A program made the translations under genes and the position numbers. This document shows positions 1 to 8,312 of a stretch of DNA of 64,000 nt, in pieces; within the stretch, counting starts at the first letter, position 1, and the number at the start of each line of letters is the position of its first letter. The notes beneath the pieces are model-generated. The model was not told the origin of the DNA. It searched no databases and worked only from the letters and a program-made list of their open reading frames with translations. Source of the stretch: Cellulomonas gelida (GTDB lineage: Bacteria > Actinomycetota > Actinomycetes > Actinomycetales > Cellulomonadaceae); contig NZ_BJLQ01000020.1 in NCBI RefSeq assembly GCF_006538725.1, forward strand, positions 1-64,000. The letters run 5' to 3'.

Positions 1-30
1 GGCGGCCGACCGCCCTCCCGGTCGGCCGCC
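1..30 (-). terminator. Stem-loop terminator of the first secreted-protein gene
   Basis: Perfect 12-bp inverted repeat (1-12 with 19-30) around a 6-nt loop, lying 35 nt beyond the stop codon of the leftward gene that ends at 65. There is no U-tract, which is usual for GC-rich actinobacterial terminators. Confidence 0.6.
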
Positions 31-64
31 GTCGCGACCCACACCCGCTGCGGCGAGCGGGGCG

Positions 65-688
65 TCAGTAGATCCCGCAGGTCGCGTCCGCGGTCGAGCT
101 CCCGGAGGACCGACCCTTGACCCGGCCGCACGGCGTCGCGGTCTGCACCACCCACGAGCCCACCCGGAGCTCGAACTTGTGCTTCGAGTACGAGCGGCCC
201 TCGTTCGAGACGACTCCCTTGCCGCTCGCGATCACGCCCTCGTAGTCCCAGCCGGGCGTGGACGTCTCGCCGCCGTAGTCGGCGATGCGCGCGCTCGTCA
301 CCGAGCTCCCCGACGAGCACCACGACCCGACGTGGTAGTAGGTGTAGAGCGTGTTGCCCGCCGCGGCCTTGGGCGCCCACGTCCAACGCTGCGACCAGCA
401 GCCCGTCGCGAGCGGCGAGACGCGCAGGCCGGTCAGGCGCGCGGTCAGGAGCGAGCTGACCGCCGCGCCGTCGGTCGGCACCTGCGCCCCGACCACGACG
501 TCGACGGTCGCGGGGAGCAGCGTCGCGAGGAACTGCTCGCGCTCCGCCGGCGTCAGGGTCTCCAGGTACGCGACGAGCTGCGGGTCGAGGTCGTCGCCGA
601 CCGTGTCCTCGGCGCGTGCGGCAGAGCCTCCGGCGACAAGCAGCGCCGCGGTCAGCACCGCGGTCACGAGCTTCTTCACGTGGTGCAC
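65..688 (-). CDS. Small secreted protein, unknown function
   Basis: About 207 aa. I chose the GTG at 688 because AAGGGGG lies just upstream and a Sec signal peptide follows at once (VHHVKK, a hydrophobic core, then a cleavage site near ARA|ED). The open frame extends upstream to 802, but that part does not look coding. The mature protein has an N-terminal acidic helix-like stretch (LTPAEREQFLATLLP) and a C-terminal beta-rich part with about five Cys residues (GCWSQRW, GSWCSSG, TPCGRV, ATCGIY), suggesting an exported disulphide-stabilised fold. I recognise no family. It is divergent from the PadR gene starting at 803, so the two may share regulation. Confidence 0.7.
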   Translation of the reverse strand: MHHVKKLVTAVLTAALLVAGGSAARAEDTVGDDLDPQLVAYLETLTPAEREQFLATLLPATVDVVVGAQVPTDGAAVSSLLTARLTGLRVSPLATGCWSQRWTWAPKAAAGNTLYTYYHVGSWCSSGSSVTSARIADYGGETSTPGWDYEGVIASGKGVVSNEGRSYSKHKFELRVGSWVVQTATPCGRVKGRSSGSSTADATCGIY

Positions 689-769
689 GAAACCCCCTTG
701 TTGGGTCGACGAACGGCCCTGGCCGCCGCAGGTTCCTACCAAAGCAGAGTTCTTTGCAACAATCACTAC

Positions 770-803
770 CTTGCGCAGCAAGAGACTGCTAGGTTCCCCC
801 ACA
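770..803 (+). promoter_or_regulatory. Leaderless promoter and possible PadR operator
   Basis: The -10 box TAGGTT (790-795) lies 7 nt before the ATG at 803, and there is no Shine-Dalgarno, so the PadR mRNA probably starts at its own ATG. The inverted repeat CTTGC-GCA-GCAAG (770-782) sits over the expected -35 region and could be an autoregulatory operator. The operator assignment is inference. Confidence 0.5.
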
Positions 804-1144
804 TGGCCGCAGAGTCAGACGCGCTGCTGACGCAACTGCGCAAGGGGGTTCTGGAGTACTGCGTGCTCGCCTGCCTGCACTCCGGCCGCGCGTACGGGCT
901 CGAGCTGGCGACACGTCTGTCCCGTCACCAGGTGCTCTTCGCGAGCGAGGGCACGCTGTACCCGCTGCTCTCCCGGCTGCGCCGGCTGGGCTGGGTCGAG
1001 ACCACCTGGCAGGAGTCGACGAGCGGTCCGCCGCGCCGGTACTACGAGCTCACCCCGGACGGACGACCGGCCCTCGAGCAGTTCACCCGTGCGTGGGAAC
1101 CCTTCCGGCAGGACGTCGACACCGTGCTGGCAGAGTCCCGATGA
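803..1144 (+). CDS. PadR family transcriptional regulator
   Basis: 113 aa, the typical size of a compact (subfamily 2) PadR regulator. The winged-helix segment runs from LRKGVLEYCVLACLHSG through YGLELATRLSR to EGTLYPLLSRLRRLGWVE, followed by the wing RRYYELTPDGRPALEQF: the canonical PadR signature. PadR proteins are usually repressors of nearby membrane or efflux genes. The stop overlaps an ATG of the next frame (ATGA at 1141-1144), and the downstream gene encodes a HAAS-domain membrane protein, a very common PadR partner. It is probably leaderless. The first gene (65-688) is divergent and may be a target. Confidence 0.92.
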   Translation: MAAESDALLTQLRKGVLEYCVLACLHSGRAYGLELATRLSRHQVLFASEGTLYPLLSRLRRLGWVETTWQESTSGPPRRYYELTPDGRPALEQFTRAWEPFRQDVDTVLAESR

Positions 1145-1158
1145 CAAGGACGACACCC

Positions 1159-1701
1159 ATGTCAGAGCACCCGCTGGTCCAGGCCTACCTGGCGGACCTC
1201 GACCGCGCCCTCGTCGGGTCCGACCCGCGCGAGCACCAGGACACGCTCGACGCGGTGCGCGAGCACCTCGAGGAGGCGCTCGGGGAGGAACCGACGTCCG
1301 ACGACGTGCGTCGCGTGCTCGCCGGCCTCGGCTCGGTCGACGCGATCGCCGCGGGCACCACCCCGGTGGTCGTTCCGCCGGCGGTCACGGTCCTGCCCGC
1401 CGCGCCTGCGCCCGGCAGGGCGGACCCCGGCGCACTGGTAGCGCTCGTCGCCTCGCTCGTCGCGGTGCTGACCCTGTTCCTCAGCCCGTTCGTCGCGATC
1501 CCGCTCGCGCTCGTGGCGCTCGTCGTCGCGATCCTGCGGGTGCGGCGGCCCAGCGGCCGCTCGACGCTCGCCTGGTCCGCGCTCGTCGTCTCCGGCACGA
1601 CGCTCGTGCTCAGCACCGTGCTGGGCCTCCTGCTCATCGCGGTGGGCGACAGCTCCCCCGAACCCGGCCCGGTGCACAGTGAGCCCGCGGCCGAGCGCTG
1701 A
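1159..1701 (+). CDS. HAAS-domain integral membrane protein (PadR partner)
   Basis: 180 aa from ATG 1159, which has AAGGA about 9 nt upstream; an alternative ATG at 1141 overlaps the padR stop. Residues 4-60 (HPLVQAYLADLDRAL ... DAVREHLEEAL ... VRRVLAGLGS) match the small helical HAAS signalling domain that sits N-terminal to membrane segments in PadR-linked proteins. Several hydrophobic helices follow, at about residues 90-130 and 143-165. The tail is short and polar. The gene is translationally coupled or nearly so to padR. Such pairs are thought to pass a membrane or envelope signal to the regulator; that role is inferred from the family, not visible here. Confidence 0.75.
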   Translation: MSEHPLVQAYLADLDRALVGSDPREHQDTLDAVREHLEEALGEEPTSDDVRRVLAGLGSVDAIAAGTTPVVVPPAVTVLPAAPAPGRADPGALVALVASLVAVLTLFLSPFVAIPLALVALVVAILRVRRPSGRSTLAWSALVVSGTTLVLSTVLGLLLIAVGDSSPEPGPVHSEPAAER

Positions 1702-1861
1702 CGTGGCCGCCCAGCGGTCAGCCGACGCCACGCGGGCCGTCCGCCGGGCGGCGTACCTGCAACGGCGCGCACTGCTCGCGCTGCCGCTGCACCAACGCAT
1801 CGCGCTCGTCCTGCGCGGTGCGGGATCCCAGCACCCACCGGCGGCACGCACCACGCCGTGA
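1679..1861 (+). CDS. Possible 60-aa small protein
   Basis: Starts with a GTG inside the end of the HAAS gene (23-nt overlap) and ends at 1861. It is Arg/Ala-rich with one predicted amphipathic segment (AAYLQRRALLALPLHQRIALVL). No Shine-Dalgarno stands out and no family is recognised. It is listed because it fills the gap between two better-supported genes on the same strand; it may be only an open frame. Confidence 0.3.
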   Translation: MSPRPSADVAAQRSADATRAVRRAAYLQRRALLALPLHQRIALVLRGAGSQHPPAARTTP

Positions 1862-1941
1862 CGCCGCCCACCCGACGCGCACCCCGGCTGCGAGGCCGCG
1901 TCGGACGACCCGCTCCGCAGCCGCGACCTGAAGGAGTCCCC

Positions 1942-2454
1942 GTGCACCGCCCGACCGCACGGTCCACCGTGCCAGACACCGTCCCCTCCGCCTGGGCCGC
2001 ACGCGAACCCGCTCGCGAGCTCCTGGTGATGTCCGCCTCCGCACCCGACCGCTGGACGCCACTGCCGGCGGCTGAGCTCGGGCCGCGACTGGCCCGCCTG
2101 GACTCGGGCGAGGCCCTGATCGTCACGCTCGAGGTCACCGACACGCGCCTGGCCCAGGTGGTCCGCGCCGTGCCCGGCGAGGGCACGTGCTTCCTGGTCG
2201 AGCTCACCGGCGAGCTCGGCACGCACCAGATCGGCACCAGCAACGACCCGGCGGCGGCCGTCACCGTCCTGCCGCGCGTGACGCGCCGCTGCGGTCACGC
2301 ACCGCTGGTGCGCGTGGGCCCGGGCTGGCGGCACACCGCCCGGACGGCACCCGCGCTCGTCCTGTCGTGGCTGCTGCGCGGCAACGTCGGCGCGCAGTAC
2401 ACCGTCGCACCCTTCCTGTGCGGGGGCTCGTGCCCGTCGCAGAGGACCGCATGA
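1942..2454 (+). CDS. Conserved-looking hypothetical protein
   Basis: 170 aa from GTG 1942, which has AAGGAG at 1931-1936 five bases upstream; the frame is open further back to 1858 without an equal site. It has no signal peptide or clear membrane span. The central part is mixed alpha/beta (LARLDSGEALIVTLEVTDTRLAQVV, FLVELTGELGTHQIG) and the end is Cys-containing (LCGGSCPSQ). I cannot place it in a family. It is followed by a strong terminator hairpin at 2521-2560, so it probably ends the padR-led transcript. Confidence 0.55.
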   Translation: MHRPTARSTVPDTVPSAWAAREPARELLVMSASAPDRWTPLPAAELGPRLARLDSGEALIVTLEVTDTRLAQVVRAVPGEGTCFLVELTGELGTHQIGTSNDPAAAVTVLPRVTRRCGHAPLVRVGPGWRHTARTAPALVLSWLLRGNVGAQYTVAPFLCGGSCPSQRTA

Positions 2455-2520
2455 CGTCGCGCCCCCTGCGCAGTACGTGAGGCAGGGTGCGGCTGAGCAG
2501 GGGGCAGCCGCACCCGACGC

Positions 2521-2560
2521 ACGACGAGGCCCCGGATCGGGGGAACCGGGGCCTCGTCGT
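2521..2560. terminator. Bidirectional hairpin terminator
   Basis: A 15-bp stem (ACGACGAGGCCCCGG with its exact complement) around a 10-nt loop lies between two convergent genes (stops at 2454 and 2623), so it can serve both transcripts. Confidence 0.8.
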
Positions 2561-2593
2561 GCTGGTCGTCGACGCGAGCGTCAACGCACTCGC

Positions 2594-2640
2594 GTCACTT
2601 CGTGATCGTCACTTCGCGATCGTCACTTCGTGATCGTCAC
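2594..2640. repeat. Three tandem 14-bp repeats across a stop codon
   Basis: GTCACTTCGTGATC (2594-2607), a copy with one change (2608-2621), an exact copy (2622-2635), then a partial fourth unit. The stop codon and last codons of the large hydrolase gene lie in the third unit, so the array duplicates the end of the gene into its 3' flank. Confidence 0.85.
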
Positions 2641-5600
2641 AGCGTCCGTCCCGGTGCTGGCGGACAGCGTTCCGCTGCCGCCGTAGACGGCCTTGATCTG
2701 CAGCGTGCCGACGGCCGTGCCGGACACGGAGACCGTGGCCTTGCCGTTGGCGCCGAGCGTGGCCGTGGTGACGAGCTTCCACGAACCGCCCTGCTGCTTC
2801 GTGTAGACCTTCACCGAGGCGCCGGCCGTGGACGCTGCCGGGGTGACCGCGACCGTGGCCGAGATCTTCGCGCGCAGCTTGGCCTTCGACGCGGCCGAGA
2901 CCGACGTCTTCGTGACCTTCTTGACCACGCTGACCGCCGTCGCCGACGAGGTCGACGCGGCGTAGCGGGCGTCACCGGCGTAGACCGCGCGGACCGAGAG
3001 GGTCGCGGTGCTCGTCGGTGCCGTGAAGGAGTACGACGCGGTGCCCTTGCTGGTCAGGGTCGCGGTGGTGGCCGTGGACCACGCACCGGTGCCCTTCTTG
3101 ACCTGCACGGTGACCTTGCCGCTCGGCTTCGTGCCGGCGATCCCGCCGGACAGCGTCACCGTGCCGGACACCTTGCCGCCGACCGTGACCGACGTCGGAG
3201 CCGTGGCGGCCGCCGCGGTCGCCCGCTTCGCGATCGTCACGTCGGCCGAGACGGTGCCGCTCGCCGCGACCTTCGCGGTGCCGTCGAACGTCGCGGAGAC
3301 CGTGTACGACCCGGGCGTGAGCCCGGCCGGGAGCGCGACCGTCGCCGACCCGCCGACGAGCGTGAGCCGCTGCGACGTCGAGCCGTAGGTGAGGGTCACC
3401 GTGCCGGTGGTCGAACCGCCGACCGCGACGACCCCGGTGACCGGCGTGCCGTACACCGAGTCGGACGTGCCGAGCGCCAGCGCGATCGTCGACAGGCCCT
3501 TGGCGAGCAGGAACGAGACGACCTGCGACGACGAGGACGCGGCCGTGGCCGTCTCGCCGAACGTCGCGGTGATCGCGTGCTCACCGGCGGCGAACCCGTC
3601 GGCGACCTCGAGCGTCGCGACGCCCTCGACCACGTCGGCCGTGCCGAGCACGGTCTCGCCGTCGAGGAAGGTGACCTCACCGGCGACCTCGACACCCTCG
3701 ACGGCCGCCGTCAGCGTGACCGGCTCGAGGATGCCCGGGAGCTCCGGGGCGAGCGAGAGCGTCGTCGACGTGGGCGCCAGCACCGAGACCGTGCCGGTGG
3801 CCGTCCGGCCCGAGCCCGCGGCGAGCGCCGTGAGCTCGGCGGTCCCGAGCGCCGCGTCCTGCGGGACGACGAGCGCGGCCGTGACCGTGCCGTCGCCGGC
3901 GGCGACGAACGAGCCGACCGGGACGCCACCGAGCGTGAACGCGACCGACTCGGCCGCGCGGAACCCGCTGCCCGTCACCGTGACGGTCTCGCCCGGGCCG
4001 ACCTTCTCGACGCCCGGGGTGAGCGTGCCGACCGTCGCGGAGAGCTCGGCGCACGGGTCACCCTGCACGCCGTACGCGGGGGCCGGGGTCCCCGCCGTCA
4101 CGCCGTCGTCCTCGCGGACGACGAGCGGCGCGAACGCGTCGGTGCCCATGACGGCGTTGCTCGTGTTGGTCACCGACACCGTGTAGGTGGTCGTGGCCGC
4201 CGAGCTCGCCGCCGCGTCGCCATAGGTGGCGACGGGGACCGTGGTGCACGTCTGGCCCGGGGCGAAGACGACCTTGGCCATCTGCATCCCGGCCTTGGCG
4301 GTCGCGGTCGTGCCGCCGATCACCGACACGTAGGCAGTGACGGGCTTCGTCGCGGGCTTCGACAGGACGACCGGGACGAGTGCCTCGTCCGGGCCGTTGC
4401 CCTCCTCGACCCGTACGGGCGCCGTGTTGACCGTGACCTCGGTCGTGGCCGTGGCCGTGCCGAGTGCGGACGACGCGAACGCGAGGTCCGTGAGGTACAC
4501 GCCACCGCTGACCGAGTCGCCGAGGCCGACCGCCGCCTTGATCCGGACCTCACGCACGTCCGTCAGGTCGATGTCCACCGACTCCAGCGGGAGCCGGACC
4601 TCGTGCAGCACGATCTTGCCCAGCGTCGTGGGGTTCTGCGTGCTCTGCGGGAGCCGGACCAGGGCATTCGGGTTGAGCGCCGAGACCGCCGTGGTGGAGG
4701 TCGCACCCGTGCCGTCGACGAGAGTCACCGTCAGGTCCGTGCCGGCGCCGTACGCGACCGACTCGTCCGGCGAGGCCTTGAGCGTGAGGAACTCGTGCGC
4801 CGAGGCGTCACGCGCCGAGCGCGGGACCGAGACGCGGATCTCGCCCGTGCCGTTGGTCCACTGCATGCGGGTCATCGGGCTCGCGGGGACGTCACCGCCG
4901 AAGCGGACCGAGGTCCAGTGCGGCAGCTGCGCCGAGGCGAGCGTCGTCGAGCAGTACGGCAGGACCTGCGGGACCGCGCGTCCCGACATCGACGCGCACA
5001 GCGTGGCCGTGGCCGTGCCGTACGTGCGCACCGCACCCGCCGTGGTGAACGTCGCGATGTCGGAGCGGGCGGAGGCGGGCTGGGTCGCCGAGACGCGGAT
5101 GTCGAAGTCCTTGATCGAGTCGACCTTCGCACCCGAGCCGTCGAACATCGGCAGGAACTCGTCCTCGCCACCGACCGTCAGGCGGAACCAGCCGGCCATG
5201 AGCGTCGTGCCCGTGTCGTACTGCTCGTCGTCGGTGAGGCGGATGGTCGTGTCGACCGCCGCGCCCGTCGTGCCGCAGACCGAGTCGGTCGAGCGGGCCG
5301 AGGTGGCGTTGGTGCCCGACCAGTCGTCGGACGTCGACAGGGAGTACTTCGACGGCGTCCAGACCGTGTTGAAGAAGTTGTGGTTCGCACCCATGACCCA
5401 CACGTCCGTGCGGAGCACGTCGTCGTCGAACGCGTAGCGCGAGTCGTCGTTCATGTGCTGGCCCTGCTGGCTCGACACGTCGCCGTCGCAGTAGGGCAGC
5501 AGCAGCATCGTCGGGATGTTCGGCGTCGTCATGCGGCCGAAGTCGACCGGGGCGAGCGGAAGGATCGAGACGATGTCGAACGGGTCGTCGAGGCCGGCGT

Positions 5601-6669
5601 TGAGCGTGGCCGCCGACGTGACGCCCTCACCACCGCGCGAGTGGCCCATGAGGCCGATGCGCGAGAAGTCGAGCTTGCCGACGAGGTCGGCGGGCGTCAG
5701 CTCGACGATGTCGTCGTCGAGCGCCGCGGCGGGCAGGTCCGCCGTTCCCGCGAGCGCGTCGGCGAGCGTGACGTCGGCGTCGGTCTGCGCGTCGTGCAGC
5801 GTCGTCGACTTCCCCTCGTTCGCGTCCTCGAAGATCGAGAGCGTGTCGAGGATCAGCTGGCCGCGCGCCTGCGCGCCGTAGTCGAGCGCGAGCTGGTTGT
5901 CGTTCGCGTTGATCGCGTTCGCGCCGATCGAGATCACCGCGTAGCCGTGGCTGGCCAGCGCCTCGGCGGCGCCGTCGTAGCCGGCGTAGCTCGGGATGTT
6001 GGTCTGCGTGGGCAGGCAGGGCCAGCGCGCGGGGTTGCTGCCCGCGCCGTTGCACGACGTGTGCCGGCCGTGCAGGAACAGCACGACGGGCGCGGCCTCG
6101 TCCATGTCGGGCAGGTAGACCTTGCCCTCGACCTCTCCACGGATGCCGCTGATGCCGGCGAGCTCGATGGCCTGGTTGCCGAAGGAGTACAGCGCCTTGG
6201 TGTAGGAGTACTCGCCCGGGACCGACGGGTCGGGCGTGCCCTGCGGCGCGTCGTCGATGTCCTCGGGCTCCGGCGCGGGGTCGACGTCGGCGGGCTTGAC
6301 CGACGTCGTCCCGGCGTCGCTGAACCAGCCGGCCGTCACGCGCTTCGCCGTGAGGACGGAGGCGTCGTCCGTGAGGGCCGTCAGGGTGCGGCCCGAGGGG
6401 GACTCCGTGGCGAGGCCCACGGCCTTGCCGTCGACCAGCAGCGTGGGGGCGTCGCTGCGGATCTCCAAGGGACGGTCGAGGTCGAGCGTGACCTCGTACA
6501 TGCCGCCGAGGTCGGTGACGGTCCAGTTGTCGCCGGAGGCGACCTCACCGTTCGTGGTCGGGGTGGCGGCAGCGTTCGCTGCTGTGGCCACCGTGGTGAG
6601 TGTTCCTGTGGTGAGCGCTACGGCGAGGGCAACCGCCGTGAGTCGGCTCGAGCGCGTCGAGGTTCGCAC
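2623..6669 (-). CDS. Large secreted alpha/beta hydrolase with Ig-like repeats
   Basis: 1348 aa from GTG 6669, with AAAGGA about 7 nt upstream and an N-terminal Sec signal (cleavage near ANAA|ATP, residue ~35). Residues ~155-440 form an alpha/beta-hydrolase domain: VVLFLHGRH (oxyanion region), nucleophile elbow GHSRGGEG with Ser344, a likely acid in CDGDV (Asp395/397), and His430 in GANHNFF. A middle beta-sandwich region (~470-760) includes a Calx-beta-like segment (VRVEEGNG...), followed by an IPT-like unit (GETVTVTGSGF) and at least four bacterial Ig-like repeats to the C-terminus. The Ig tail probably spaces or anchors the enzyme at the cell surface. The substrate is unknown; an esterase or PHB/PET-type hydrolase is possible. 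It is a single-gene transcript with a terminator at 2521-2560. Confidence 0.85.
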   Translation of the reverse strand: MRTSTRSSRLTAVALAVALTTGTLTTVATAANAAATPTTNGEVASGDNWTVTDLGGMYEVTLDLDRPLEIRSDAPTLLVDGKAVGLATESPSGRTLTALTDDASVLTAKRVTAGWFSDAGTTSVKPADVDPAPEPEDIDDAPQGTPDPSVPGEYSYTKALYSFGNQAIELAGISGIRGEVEGKVYLPDMDEAAPVVLFLHGRHTSCNGAGSNPARWPCLPTQTNIPSYAGYDGAAEALASHGYAVISIGANAINANDNQLALDYGAQARGQLILDTLSIFEDANEGKSTTLHDAQTDADVTLADALAGTADLPAAALDDDIVELTPADLVGKLDFSRIGLMGHSRGGEGVTSAATLNAGLDDPFDIVSILPLAPVDFGRMTTPNIPTMLLLPYCDGDVSSQQGQHMNDDSRYAFDDDVLRTDVWVMGANHNFFNTVWTPSKYSLSTSDDWSGTNATSARSTDSVCGTTGAAVDTTIRLTDDEQYDTGTTLMAGWFRLTVGGEDEFLPMFDGSGAKVDSIKDFDIRVSATQPASARSDIATFTTAGAVRTYGTATATLCASMSGRAVPQVLPYCSTTLASAQLPHWTSVRFGGDVPASPMTRMQWTNGTGEIRVSVPRSARDASAHEFLTLKASPDESVAYGAGTDLTVTLVDGTGATSTTAVSALNPNALVRLPQSTQNPTTLGKIVLHEVRLPLESVDIDLTDVREVRIKAAVGLGDSVSGGVYLTDLAFASSALGTATATTEVTVNTAPVRVEEGNGPDEALVPVVLSKPATKPVTAYVSVIGGTTATAKAGMQMAKVVFAPGQTCTTVPVATYGDAAASSAATTTYTVSVTNTSNAVMGTDAFAPLVVREDDGVTAGTPAPAYGVQGDPCAELSATVGTLTPGVEKVGPGETVTVTGSGFRAAESVAFTLGGVPVGSFVAAGDGTVTAALVVPQDAALGTAELTALAAGSGRTATGTVSVLAPTSTTLSLAPELPGILEPVTLTAAVEGVEVAGEVTFLDGETVLGTADVVEGVATLEVADGFAAGEHAITATFGETATAASSSSQVVSFLLAKGLSTIALALGTSDSVYGTPVTGVVAVGGSTTGTVTLTYGSTSQRLTLVGGSATVALPAGLTPGSYTVSATFDGTAKVAASGTVSADVTIAKRATAAAATAPTSVTVGGKVSGTVTLSGGIAGTKPSGKVTVQVKKGTGAWSTATTATLTSKGTASYSFTAPTSTATLSVRAVYAGDARYAASTSSATAVSVVKKVTKTSVSAASKAKLRAKISATVAVTPAASTAGASVKVYTKQQGGSWKLVTTATLGANGKATVSVSGTAVGTLQIKAVYGGSGTLSASTGTDAVTITK

Positions 6670-6766
6670 GTCGTTCCTTTGCTTCCGGGAGGTCCCGACG
6701 GGGGCGAACGGGACCGACGCCGACGCTACGAAGCGGCGCGCACGCTAGATGAGGTGCACATTTCCA

Positions 6767-6810
6767 GCGCGTAAATCATGTGCGGAGCATGTTTTCTGCG
6801 CGTTACGCGC
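6767..6810. promoter_or_regulatory. Nested inverted repeats upstream of the hydrolase gene
   Basis: The outer arms GCGCGTAA (6767-6774) and TTACGCGC (6803-6810) are exact complements. Inside them AAATCATG (6773-6780) and CATGTTTT (6788-6795) match at 7 of 8 positions. The segment is AT-rich for this genome and lies ~100 nt upstream of the leftward hydrolase start, so it could be an operator. No protein is known to bind it. Confidence 0.4.
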
Positions 6811-6937
6811 CCGGAGCAACTACTACCGAATCACCCAGGAGGCGGCGCTGGTGCGCCGAGCGGCATGACCGGCGACCGAGCTCGCCGTGACCGTGGCAGG
6901 GCACGCGTCGGGCCACACGCGGGAGGATCGGGAACGA

Positions 6938-6969
6938 CGAAGGGCCCGGCCGTCTGGCCGGACCCTTCG
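6938..6969 (-). terminator. Terminator downstream of tRNA-Ala
   Basis: CGAAGGG/CCCTTCG arms extended by CCGGCC/GGCCGG around a GTCT loop, with one unpaired base on each side. It begins 8 nt beyond the tRNA 3' end in the direction of tRNA transcription. Confidence 0.8.
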
Positions 6970-6974
6970 ACATG

Positions 6975-7049
<75 letters not shown>

Positions 7050-7130
7050 TTGAAGCGGGCTACAGACTAGCCCACGCAGGCGCCCCAAGAAAAATCGAGT
7101 CGGTCGGGTCGGTCGACACGCCGCTCAGGC

Positions 7131-8108
7131 TCACTGCCCCGACGCACGACGACGCGCGAGCACGGCGTCGAGGTCGATCGAGCCGGTGGTCGCCGGCGCG
7201 CTGACCTCGGCGGGCACGGTGGCGGCCGGGGTCGACTCGACCACCGGCGACGCGACGGCCGCCGCCGTCGAACCCTCGAGGTTCTGCAGCGCGACGGGCT
7301 CGCGGCGCGGCGCCTCGGGCTTGAGCGAGTACGTGGGCTTGGGCACCGGGACCGGGGACCACGAGTCGTCGACGACCACGCGCGCGATCATCTGGGTCGG
7401 CGAGTCCGACGGGCGCACGGCGTGGCCCGTCACGGTGGGCTGCGGGACGGCGCGCGTCGCACCGGTCAGGGCGCGCGTGGCACGGGCCCGCGCCTCCTGC
7501 GCGGCGCGCGCGGCCTCGGCCATGCGCTCGGCGAACGCGGCGTCGGCCGCACGCCCGGCGACCACGGCGCGACGGCCGAGCACCAGGACGGTCGTCAGGA
7601 GCGCGCCGGGGACGGCTCCCGCGACCCAGGTCACGGCGGGGACGGCCGCGGCGACCACGACACCGACGACCGTGAGGATCACGAGCGAGGTCGCGAGCAC
7701 GCCGCGGCGCCGGGCCGCGGCACCTCGACGCGCGGTGGCGGCCGCGTGCTGCGCACGAGCCTGCGCGGTGCGGCGCGCGAACTCGGCGGTGAGCCTGTCG
7801 TGCTGCGCTGTGGGTCGGTCCACGGTCCTGCCTCCTGTCGCGGTGCTCGTCGCTGCCACGAGCACCCCTCTGCCGGGGGTCAGCAACCCCGGCGTGCCGG
7901 CAGGTCGGCAGTCGGGTCCGGTCACCGGCGCCTGCGCCCGGGCGCGACCCGGGCGGTCGCTGACCGCGACCACACGCAGTGCGTCGGAGAACCGGTCGTC
8001 GACCCGGGACTCCACCAGCTGTTGCCGGTACCGCAGCTTGTGCGGCACCAGGTACGCCACCCACAGGCCGACGAGCGCAAGCGCAATCGGTCCGGTGAGA
8101 TCCTTCAC
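7131..8108 (-). CDS. sepX: SepX/GlpR-type actinobacterial divisome membrane protein
   Basis: 325 aa. The N-terminal helix (LTGPIALALVGLWVAYLVPHKLRYRQQL) is followed by a cytoplasmic linker, two adjacent membrane spans at about 133-180 (TSLVILTVVGVVVAAAVPAV, ALLTTVLVLG), an Ala/Arg-rich helix and a disordered Pro-rich tail. This organisation and its position after galU, moeA and rimJ match Rv0996/SepX (annotated GlpR), which in Streptomyces stabilises FtsZ division structures. The assignment rests largely on synteny plus topology. The GTG start has TAACGT 6 nt upstream and no Shine-Dalgarno, so it may be transcribed from its own leaderless promoter in the 204-nt gap behind rimJ. Confidence 0.75.
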   Translation of the reverse strand: MKDLTGPIALALVGLWVAYLVPHKLRYRQQLVESRVDDRFSDALRVVAVSDRPGRARAQAPVTGPDCRPAGTPGLLTPGRGVLVAATSTATGGRTVDRPTAQHDRLTAEFARRTAQARAQHAAATARRGAAARRRGVLATSLVILTVVGVVVAAAVPAVTWVAGAVPGALLTTVLVLGRRAVVAGRAADAAFAERMAEAARAAQEARARATRALTGATRAVPQPTVTGHAVRPSDSPTQMIARVVVDDSWSPVPVPKPTYSLKPEAPRREPVALQNLEGSTAAAVASPVVESTPAATVPAEVSAPATTGSIDLDAVLARRRASGQ

Positions 8109-8312
8109 GCCCCGACGTTAGGGCGGTGCACCCCCCTGGTCGCGCACGCGTCCGGCGTGTCGCACGGCGCATCCCGACGAGTTCGGCACACCCCCGCCAG
8201 ATCGCGCCTCCGGACTGCCGATCCCGCACGAGAGTGCCGACCTCGTCGGAGCCCTGCCGAAGCCGCCGGCCGGGCGGCAGCGGAAGGGGCCGGCCGACGC
8301 GACGAGCGCGGG

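Noticed and set aside
2594..2640. Possible CRISPR array
   Set aside because: Units are contiguous 14-mers without spacers; no CRISPR-like repeat-spacer pattern was seen anywhere in the window.
2602..6774. 1390-aa open frame on the plus strand
   Set aside because: Antisense to the secreted hydrolase. Its Arg/Gly/Asp-rich, domain-free translation is typical of shadow frames in GC-rich DNA.
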